A stretch of 10,540 nucleotides of DNA from CAYQAJ01 sp964415245 (lineage in GTDB: Bacteria > Planctomycetota > Planctomycetia > Pirellulales > Pirellulaceae): the NCBI GenBank assembly GCA_964415245.1, contig CAYQAJ010000182.1:1-10540 (forward strand), given 5' to 3'. Positions within the stretch are counted from its first letter, which is position 1. Each line of letters starts with the position of its first letter. The position numbers and the translations under genes were made by a program. Below are positions 6,122-10,540 of this stretch, in pieces. The notes below the pieces were generated by a model. That model was given only the letters and a program-made list of their open reading frames with translations. It did no database searches and was not told where the DNA came from.

Positions 6122-6127
6122 ACTTTT
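6097..6127 (+). terminator. Likely intrinsic terminator with 10-bp stem
   Basis: AGGTCCCGCT (6097-6106), loop CGGCA, AGCGGGACCT (6112-6121), then ACTTTT. It has the stem and T-rich tail of a rho-independent terminator for plus-strand transcripts reading out of the 73-residue protein gene. The same stem lies 14 bases after the sigma factor stop on the minus strand, but there it lacks a T run. It may serve both sides. Confidence 0.55.
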
Positions 6128-6135
6128 GGGCCGAA

Positions 6136-6777
6136 CTATTTCGCCGTCGAATCGACGCCTTGGCGGCGGAGCTTGGCGCGGGCCCGGCTGAGCGTGGGGC
6201 CGACGCTGTTTTCCGGCATGCCCACGCTGGTGCTGATCTCCTGGTAGCTTTTGCCTTCCAGGTGGTACATGCGTACTACCACCGCCTCGGGCCCTTCGAG
6301 CGATTCCAACAGCCGCTCGACTTCCTCGCGGTTGCTAATCCGCTGCTCGTGCGTCGAGGGCTGTCCGATGACGCCCTCGGCACCCGATTCGGCCAGGCTG
6401 GTGGTGGTGCGCCGCTTGAGAAGCTCGCGAACCACCACGCGTCGCGAAACCACCGTCAGGTAGGTCGCCAGACTGCTATCGCCACGGAAACGGCGCAAGA
6501 TGGCAAAGTCGTTGTTGACGACCGCCAGAAAGACGTCGGCAGCCAGGTCTTCCACGTCCTGGGGCGAGAGTCGGATCGAACGGCACTGGGCCGCATGGTT
6601 GATTACGTGAATCACCAGGCCCAGAAAGCGGTCGACGAACTCTTCCCACGCTCGCGGCTTACGACCTAAGCAGCGCGACAACAGATTACGATCAATCTCA
6701 GAGAGGGCCACGCGTTGATACCCCCGCGAGGACTTGGCCGACCGGGCTCCTCCGGGCCCGCGTGTCGTCGGCGGCAC
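6136..6777 (-). CDS. ECF-type RNA polymerase sigma factor
   Basis: A 213-residue group 4 (ECF-like) sigma-70 factor, which directs RNA polymerase to a chosen promoter set. Region 2 spans about 43-121: WEEFVDRFLGLVIHVINH, LSPQDVEDLAADVFLAVV, then FRGDSSLATYLTVVSRR, the usual core-binding and -10-recognition helices. Region 4 spans about 150-206: LLESLEGPEAVVVRMYHLEG, then the helix-turn-helix YQEISTSVGMPENSVGPTLS and RARAKLRR, which reads the -35. There is no C-terminal extension. The longest frame starts at GTG (6777), four bases after GGGGGGA and 33 bases after the predicted transcription start. A second GTG at 6711 would give 191 residues and better match relatives that begin near LSEIDRNLL, so the start is uncertain. 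No anti-sigma gene is adjacent, so control may be transcriptional or by a distant partner such as a kinase. Confidence 0.9.
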   Translation of the reverse strand: MPPTTRGPGGARSAKSSRGYQRVALSEIDRNLLSRCLGRKPRAWEEFVDRFLGLVIHVINHAAQCRSIRLSPQDVEDLAADVFLAVVNNDFAILRRFRGDSSLATYLTVVSRRVVVRELLKRRTTTSLAESGAEGVIGQPSTHEQRISNREEVERLLESLEGPEAVVVRMYHLEGKSYQEISTSVGMPENSVGPTLSRARAKLRRQGVDSTAK

Positions 6778-6816
6778 TTATCCCCCCGGTTTAGTTGTTC
6801 CCCCTGCTTCCTCCCG

Positions 6817-6845
6817 ATTCTACGGTGGCACTGCCAGTGAAGCAA
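6817..6845 (-). promoter_or_regulatory. Candidate promoter of the sigma factor gene, with a palindrome in the spacer
   Basis: On the minus strand TTGCTT (6840-6845) and TAGAAT (6817-6822) are separated by 17 bases, a good sigma-70-type match. The spacer contains the 11-base palindrome CACTGCCAGTG (6829-6839), placed where a repressor could sit. Transcription would start near 6810, about 33 bases from the GTG at 6777. Confidence 0.5.
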
Positions 6846-6888
6846 GTCGAATGCACATAGGGCGATGTGCGTGCAATGCGGCGGTATC

Positions 6889-6917
6889 TTGACAGTTTTG
6901 GGGCACCTCACTACCAT
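6889..6917 (+). promoter_or_regulatory. Candidate promoter leading toward the ferredoxin gene
   Basis: A perfect -35 TTGACA (6889-6894), 17 bases, then TACCAT (6912-6917), which keeps the key A2 and T6. Transcription would start near 6924 and give a long leader of about 270 bases before the ferredoxin ATG at 7195. A promoter closer to the gene is not excluded: TATAGG lies at 7114-7119, without a well-placed -35. Confidence 0.45.
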
Positions 6918-6947
6918 TCGCTGCGGAGAGGGTGGCCGGGGTCGCTG

Positions 6948-7001
6948 AAGTTCTTCGCTCGTAAGAACTTGCCATGGGGGCGCTGGACAGGCGTAACGCC
7001 T
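6948..7001. repeat. Two inverted repeats in the sigma factor/ferredoxin spacer
   Basis: AAGTTCTT (6948-6955) and AAGAACTT (6963-6970) form a perfect 8-bp inverted repeat around a 7-base centre. AGGCG (6989-6993) and CGCCT (6997-7001) form a second, 5-bp stem around TAA. The first could be a dimeric regulator site or an RNA hairpin, and both would lie in the leader of a transcript from the 6889 promoter. The rest of 6778-7194 shows no gene I can support. Confidence 0.55.
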
Positions 7002-7194
7002 TGAACTCGCCGCCAACCATGCTACGCTTTGCGGTGACGCGTCCCAGCACAAACCCAGGTCGGTTCTCAGCAGCACGGGCGAAGAGTTCGACCCCAGGCT
7101 TGGTGCCCTACGTATAGGAAAAGGCCGTACCCCTCGCTTCACGCGGCCAATCGATGTCCGAATTGGGCGAAGTTTTCCCAGGAGGCTTTTGTTC

Positions 7195-7473
7195 ATGACC
7201 CACGTCGTTGCCCAGCCGTGCTTTGGCTGCAAGTACACCGATTGCGTCGTCGTGTGCCCGGTCGAGTGCTTCTACGAAGGGGAGCAGATGCTCTACATCC
7301 ACCCCGACGAGTGCATCGACTGCGAAGCCTGCGTCCCGGAGTGTCCGGTGGAAGCGATTTTCCACGAGGACAATTTGCCGGAGGAATGGGCGGCCTTCAC
7401 GGCACTGAACGCTGAAATGTCGCCCCAGTGCCCCGTCATCACCGAGAAGAAGACGCCGTTGGCCGAGAGCTAG
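7195..7473 (+). CDS. fdxA: Seven-iron ferredoxin (3Fe-4S/4Fe-4S), FdxA family
   Basis: A 92-residue cytoplasmic electron carrier. The cysteine pattern matches the well-studied Azotobacter vinelandii ferredoxin I with a shift of one. By that comparison Cys9, Cys17 and Cys50 hold the 3Fe-4S cluster, and Cys21, Cys40, Cys43 and Cys46 hold the 4Fe-4S cluster. Cys12 and Cys25 match its non-ligand cysteines. Shared segments include CKYTDCV, CFYEG, IHPDECIDC and PECP. The C-terminus ends shortly after ITEKKTPL, so the tail is about 14 residues shorter than in that protein, outside the cluster-binding part. The ATG at 7195 follows AGGAGG (7180-7185) at ideal spacing, which settles the start against TTG 7189. 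It is transcribed away from the sigma factor gene. No partner oxidoreductase is adjacent. Confidence 0.95.
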   Translation: MTHVVAQPCFGCKYTDCVVVCPVECFYEGEQMLYIHPDECIDCEACVPECPVEAIFHEDNLPEEWAAFTALNAEMSPQCPVITEKKTPLAES

Positions 7474-7625
7474 CGGGCGGGCAGTTCGCGACGATGGCGC
7501 GTCGGATTGGTGCCGTATGCGCCGGCGTCGATCTGTCGGGTGGGCGCCGCTTGCCTGAAGCGGTGCATTGCGCTGATGTGTGCGATGCGCGCTCTATCGA
7601 GAAATCGCCGCGCTCGTTGGCGCAT

Positions 7626-8264
7626 CTAGTGCGCGAATTCCAACGACGCGGCCGCCCCGTTCACAAACGTCTTCCAGCTTTCGTAGCGGGGATTGCCCAG
7701 CTTCATCGTAAGCTGCGGGCAATGCTTGGGACGAGCGGGCGAGCGAATCAGGTGCATCCGCGCTTCGTTGGGTGTGCGTCCCCCTTTGCGCGTGTTGCAC
7801 GAAAGGCACGAGCAGACGACGTTATCCCAGTTCGTTTCGCCGCCGCGACTGCGGGGAATTACGTGGTCCAGGCTTAGTTGCGAGGAGGGGTAATGGCTGC
7901 CGCAGTACTGGCAGCGATGACCGTCGCGGGCCAGCAAGTTGCGGCGATTGAAGCGAGGGGCGGGGAGCATGAGCCGGTCGAATCGCAACAGCCGAACGAC
8001 CCGGGGAACGCGAATCTCGAAGCTGACGGCGCGAACCCAGTCGTCGTGGCCATTTTTTTGGCCGGCCAGAAGCTCGCTCACTTCGCACCACGACTGAAAG
8101 TCGTAGTTGGCGTACTGGCCGTCCTCCAGGTGAATCACCTCGGCCATCTCGCGGTAGAGCAAAACGAACGCACGGCGAACCGTGGTAATGCGAACGGCCG
8201 CGTAATAGCGGTTGAGAACCAGCACGCTGTAACTGAGCGTACAGCCAGGCTGAGAATCGTGCAT
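7626..8264 (-). CDS. Stand-alone HNH endonuclease family protein
   Basis: A 212-residue protein with a C-terminal HNH nuclease domain. The N-terminal part (SVLVLNRYYAAVRITTVRRA, then LLYREMAEVIHLEDGQYANY) belongs to a stand-alone HNH family conserved in planctomycetes, cyanobacteria and others. The domain shows a zinc pair CQYC at 118-121, the catalytic LDHVIPRSRGG at 132-142 with His134, the central Asn148 in NWDNVV, and the second zinc pair CLSC at 153-156 followed by NTRKGGRTPNEA. All active-site elements are intact. The frame stays open upstream to 8402, but the ATG at 8264 has GGAGG (8270-8274) five bases ahead and gives the usual N-terminus. Its role is unknown: there are no intein, methylase or phage genes beside it, so DNA repair or processing is only a guess. 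Confidence 0.9.
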   Translation of the reverse strand: MHDSQPGCTLSYSVLVLNRYYAAVRITTVRRAFVLLYREMAEVIHLEDGQYANYDFQSWCEVSELLAGQKNGHDDWVRAVSFEIRVPRVVRLLRFDRLMLPAPRFNRRNLLARDGHRCQYCGSHYPSSQLSLDHVIPRSRGGETNWDNVVCSCLSCNTRKGGRTPNEARMHLIRSPARPKHCPQLTMKLGNPRYESWKTFVNGAAASLEFAH

Positions 8265-8724
8265 ACACGCCTCCGGTTTCCAATGCGAGCCGCTGCTCGT
8301 GGCCAGGCCGTGGGAAAACCGTCGGCGTGCTGGCGCCCGGCTGCAAACTCCTCCGCGTTGCCTGGGGAGACCGTCGGGAGGCGGTTCCCGCGCTACAGGC
8401 AAGTGGAGTTTCTATTCTAGTCATCCCGTTTTTTTCCGGCCAGTCGCGGACCGGGAAAGTGCCCCTGGCCGGCACCGGCCGCAAATCCCGCAGGGTCGCG
8501 GCGGCGTGCCGGTCGCAAGGTCGCGCGCGATCGCTGCATCATGGTGCCGCGGTGCGATTGTTGTGCCAACATGGGTCGTTCCACGCATCTTCCCGGGGGT
8601 GTCCGACAAAACGGCTTGCCGCCGTGTGCAATTTCGCATTACCATAAAGGAACCAGTCGTCCATGGCGGGCGACCTTGCACAGCAGGCGACCGCGCAATG
8701 CGCGGCCAGTCAAGGGCCGGGGAT
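8265..8724. other. Divergent spacer of 460 bases, no gene supported
   Basis: This spacer lies between the HNH gene and the CxxC protein gene. On the minus strand a weak promoter (TGGCCG at 8437-8442, 17 bases, TAGAAT at 8414-8419) could serve the HNH gene. A run of seven T sits at 8429-8435. CCGGCCAG (8436-8443) is inverted as CTGGCCGG (8465-8472), and GGCCGG-CA-CCGGCC lies at 8467-8480. Open frames crossing the spacer read as Arg/Pro/Gly-rich strings without any family resemblance, so I take them as non-coding. Confidence 0.5.
8616..8645 (+). promoter_or_regulatory. Candidate promoter of the CxxC protein gene
   Basis: TTGCCG (8616-8621) and TACCAT (8640-8645) with an 18-base spacer. The -10 is the same hexamer as in the promoter at 6889-6917. 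Transcription would start near 8652, about 73 bases before the ATG at 8725. Confidence 0.4.
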
Positions 8725-9033
8725 ATGATTCATTACACCTGTGACCGCTGCCATCGAAGTCTCGACCCGCAGGACGACCTACGATACGTCGTCAAGCTGG
8801 AAGCCTATGCGGCGATGGAGCCGCTGGAAGTCGACCAGGCCGAGGACGACCGAGACCACCTCGTGGAAATTCAGGAAATCATCGAACGCCTGGAAGCCGG
8901 TCAGAGCCCCGAGGTCGGCCAGGACGTTTATCAGAAGCAACGCTTCGACCTCTGTCCCGATTGCTACCGCAAGTACATCCGCAATCCGCTCGGCAACGAG
9001 GTGGCGGCGGAGTTTGGCTTCAGCCCCAACTAG
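8725..9033 (+). CDS. Small zinc-ribbon-like protein with CxxC pairs flanking an acidic helix, unknown function
   Basis: A 102-residue protein. Cys6 and Cys9 (YTCDRC) and Cys77 and Cys80 (LCPDC) form two CxxC pairs that should meet around one zinc ion, although about 67 residues lie between them. The insert starts with DPQDDLRYVVKLEAY and continues as a very acidic, probably helical stretch (EVDQAEDDRDHLVEIQEIIE). The end YRKYIRNPLG is basic. I recognise this as a conserved planctomycete hypothetical protein; a function has not been established as far as I know. I chose the ATG at 8725 because the zinc pair follows at once. An in-frame ATG at 8698 would add nine residues, and the longer open frame up to 8299 has no family character. 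A hairpin follows the stop codon. Confidence 0.78.
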   Translation: MIHYTCDRCHRSLDPQDDLRYVVKLEAYAAMEPLEVDQAEDDRDHLVEIQEIIERLEAGQSPEVGQDVYQKQRFDLCPDCYRKYIRNPLGNEVAAEFGFSPN

Positions 9034-9053
9034 TCGCGGTGGCTCACACGCCA

Positions 9054-9070
9054 GGTGGGCGGTACCCACC
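9054..9070. repeat. GGTGGG/CCCACC intergenic hairpin
   Basis: GGTGGG (9054-9059), loop CGGTA, CCCACC (9065-9070), placed 20 bases after the CxxC protein stop. There is no T run. It may end or protect the upstream transcript. GGTGGG-N5-CCCACC palindromes recur between genes of planctomycetes in my recollection. Confidence 0.5.
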
Positions 9071-9132
9071 CTCCGCACGCGAATGGACTGCTCCGTCTCT
9101 GGTCATCTCCCGCCGGCGTGGACCCTCTGACC

Positions 9133-9693
9133 ATGCGCATGCGTCGGCGACGGACTCGCTTGGTATTGCTCGTCGCCGCGCTCGTCGTCGTTGTTGCGGC
9201 GCGCGTCGGCTACGACTGGCTATTTCGCGAAGATAGCGCTCCGCTCACCGCCGGGCCGTGCGAAGTGGTCCGCGTGGTCGACGGCGACACGGTCATCGTC
9301 CGGCAGCAGACCAAACCGCCCGATCCGCCAAGCGTGCACGAAGCCCGCGTGCGCCTGCTGGGAATCGATACGCCCGAAACCGTCAAACCGAACTCACCCG
9401 TCGAACCGTGGGGCCCCGAAGCCACCGAGTTCACAAAGCGGCTGACTGCCGAAGGAAACTTGCGTCTGGAGTTGGATAAGCGCCGCATCGACCGCTATGG
9501 GCGGTCCCTGGCGTATGTGTTCGTGGGCGACAAGCTCCTCAACGAAGAGCTCGTGCGGGCGGGGTTGGCCCGGGTGTCGGTCTACCCGGGCGATTCGGCG
9601 ACGATGGAGCGCCGCCTGCGTGCTGCCGAGGAGGAAGCGCGAAAAGCGGAGCGCGGCATCTGGTCGGCAGTGCAAGTCATCCCCGGCGAATGA
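9133..9693 (+). CDS. Membrane-anchored thermonuclease-like protein (SNase fold)
   Basis: A 186-residue protein of the staphylococcal nuclease (TNase) family, calcium-dependent enzymes that cut DNA and RNA. Residues 1-9 are strongly basic (MRMRRRRTR) and 10-24 hydrophobic (LVLLVAALVVVVAAR), a signal anchor that would place the domain outside the inner membrane. The domain follows from about 43: VVRVVDGDTVIV with Asp50 and Asp52, VRLLGIDTPET with Arg74, Asp79 and Glu82, and DRYGRSLAYVFV with Arg124. These correspond to Asp19/Asp21, Arg35, Asp40, Glu43 and Arg87 of the S. aureus enzyme, so it is probably active. NEELVRAGLARV is the usual following helix. The ATG at 9133 gives a sensible anchor; the frame opens earlier, at GTG 9055, inside a hairpin, which I reject. 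A role in nucleic acid scavenging is inference. Confidence 0.88.
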   Translation: MRMRRRRTRLVLLVAALVVVVAARVGYDWLFREDSAPLTAGPCEVVRVVDGDTVIVRQQTKPPDPPSVHEARVRLLGIDTPETVKPNSPVEPWGPEATEFTKRLTAEGNLRLELDKRRIDRYGRSLAYVFVGDKLLNEELVRAGLARVSVYPGDSATMERRLRAAEEEARKAERGIWSAVQVIPGE

Positions 9694-9736
9694 CCAGCGC
9701 GCCGCGAACCGCTTGGCACTACGATGGCCGCGCCGC

Positions 9737-9765
9737 TTGTGACTGTCCGCCGCCGCTGATAAAAT
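9737..9765 (+). promoter_or_regulatory. Candidate promoter of the dehydrogenase gene
   Basis: TTGTGA (9737-9742), 17 bases, TAAAAT (9760-9765), both close to the sigma-70 consensus. Transcription would start near 9772 and leave a leader of about 80 bases before the GTG at 9853. A mini frame ATG 9842 to TGA 9874 (ten codons) lies across the start. Confidence 0.5.
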
Positions 9766-9852
9766 CGCCCGTTTCCGCTGGGCACGGCGCCGGCACCGAT
9801 CGCGCCCGGCCATTCTGATCCGCCTCCTACGGTGCGAAACGATGAGGCTCTC

Positions 9853-10540
9853 GTGGCGCAAAGATCGACATTGAAAATCGCCGTGATTCCGGGGGATGGA
9901 ACCGGACCGGAAGTCACTGCCGAAGCGCTCAAGGTGCTCGAAGCGGTCGCGGCGCTCGAAAAGATCAACTACGAGCTGGCCCACTACGACTACGGCGGCG
10001 ATCGATACCTGGCCACGGGCGAGATTCTGCCCGCCGGCGCTGTCGATGAGCTGCGTCAATTCGACGCCATTCTGCTTGGCGCCGTGGGCCACCCCAAGGT
10101 CGCGCCCGGAATCCTGGAGAAGGGCCTGCTGTTGGAATTGCGGTTCCAGCTCGACCAGTACATTAACCTTCGCCCGGTAAAGCTCTACCAGGGGGTCGAA
10201 ACGCCATTGGCAGGCAAGGGGCCCGAGGACATCGACTTTGTCGTGGTGCGCGAGAACACCGAGGACATGTACGCTGGCATCGGCGGCTTCTTCAGGAAGA
10301 ACACGCCGCACGAAGTGGCCACACAGACGGCCGTGTATACCCGCAAGGGGTGCGACCGCTGCATCCGCTGGGCGTTCGAGTACACCCGCAAGCGAAACAA
10401 CCCCAAGGGAAAGAAGCTCACGCTGGTCGCCAAAACCAACGTGCTCACCACGGGCCACGACCTCTGGTGGCGCACCTTCCAGGAAGTTGGCGCCGAGTAT
10501 CCGGACATTGAGAAAGACTACAACCACGTCGACGCCTGCT
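9853..10540 (+). CDS. leuB: 3-isopropylmalate/isocitrate dehydrogenase family enzyme (partial, runs off the window)
   Basis: The first 229 residues of a beta-decarboxylating dehydrogenase that oxidises a 2-hydroxy dicarboxylic acid with NAD(P). Family landmarks are IAVIPGDGTGPEV at 9-21, LLGAVGHPK at 74-82, then substrate residues Arg97 (ELRFQL), Arg107 (NLRPVK), Arg133 (VVRENTED), Tyr140, Lys194 (AKTNVL) and metal ligand Asp227 (HVDAC). These match Arg94, Arg104, Arg132, Tyr139, Lys185 and Asp217 of Thermus LeuB. Leucine biosynthesis is my first choice, because planctomycete relatives of this type are named LeuB. RENTED is however closer to isocitrate or tartrate dehydrogenases than the VRELTGG of classic LeuB, so the substrate is open. 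The start is GTG 9853, five bases after GAGG (9844-9847). GTG 9832 and TTG 9871 are alternatives. Confidence 0.88.
   Translation, partial: MAQRSTLKIAVIPGDGTGPEVTAEALKVLEAVAALEKINYELAHYDYGGDRYLATGEILPAGAVDELRQFDAILLGAVGHPKVAPGILEKGLLLELRFQLDQYINLRPVKLYQGVETPLAGKGPEDIDFVVVRENTEDMYAGIGGFFRKNTPHEVATQTAVYTRKGCDRCIRWAFEYTRKRNNPKGKKLTLVAKTNVLTTGHDLWWRTFQEVGAEYPDIEKDYNHVDAC

Noticed and set aside
6666..7238. Minus-strand frame of 190 codons between the sigma factor and ferredoxin genes
   Set aside because: It overlaps both the sigma factor and ferredoxin starts, crosses their promoters, and its peptide has no recognisable family.
7474..7625. Possible small gene or RNA in the spacer after the ferredoxin gene
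   Set aside because: No start with a ribosome binding site, no conserved peptide, and no clear tRNA or stem-loop was seen.
8265..8402. In-frame upstream extension of the HNH protein
   Set aside because: GGAGG sits five bases ahead of the ATG at 8264, and the protein from there has the family's usual N-terminus.
8299..8724. In-frame upstream extension of the CxxC protein
   Set aside because: The extra 142 residues are Arg/Pro/Gly-rich without domain character, and a promoter and the start ATG at 8725 fit the known family N-terminus.
9394..10527. Open frame of 377 codons on the minus strand
   Set aside because: It is antisense to the nuclease and dehydrogenase genes, which have clear family motifs. 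GC-rich codon bias leaves long antisense frames open, and the peptide matches nothing I know.

Overview
The window looks like ordinary chromosome of a GC-rich planctomycete, most likely of the Pirellulales group. This rests on recognising several proteins as typical planctomycete conserved families, on the sigma factor type, and on hairpin-rich intergenic spacers. No search was run, so the placement is inference. Genes are mostly single units on both strands with short spacers, and several have recognisable -35/-10 promoters.

Layout. 1-111: C-terminal end of a class II aminoacyl-tRNA synthetase, probably glycyl. 210-1028 (+): sugar phosphate isomerase/epimerase-type TIM barrel. 1029-1165: spacer between convergent genes with two small tandem repeats and an inverted repeat. 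1166-2551 (-): phenylacetate-CoA-ligase-like adenylate-forming enzyme. 2816-3976 (+): secreted His/Gly- and Gly/Tyr-rich protein with TPR repeats, behind a very good promoter and ribosome binding site. 4084-5061 (+): secreted alpha/beta hydrolase. 5062-5199: spacer with a hairpin and an A/C-rich, low-GC block. 5200-5694 (+): small membrane protein. 5720-5941 (+): 73-residue conserved protein. 5941-6121: cluster of hairpins. 6136-6777 (-): ECF-type sigma factor. 6778-7194: divergent spacer with a promoter for each side and two hairpins. 7195-7473 (+): seven-iron ferredoxin. 7626-8264 (-): HNH endonuclease. 8265-8724: spacer. 8725-9033 (+): 102-residue CxxC/CxxC protein. 9133-9693 (+): membrane-anchored thermonuclease-like protein. 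9853 to the end (+): isopropylmalate/isocitrate dehydrogenase family enzyme, cut by the window edge.

The genes do not form one pathway. Translation, core metabolism (LeuB-like enzyme, ferredoxin), envelope or secreted proteins (TPR protein, esterase-like hydrolase, membrane protein, anchored nuclease) and regulation (sigma factor) lie side by side. No phage, transposon, CRISPR, toxin-antitoxin or defence cassette was seen. The points most worth following are the intergenic repeat families (1035-1153, 5100-5160, 5941-6121), the small conserved proteins of unknown role (5720-5941 and 8725-9033), the stand-alone HNH protein, and the regulatory architecture between the sigma factor and ferredoxin genes.
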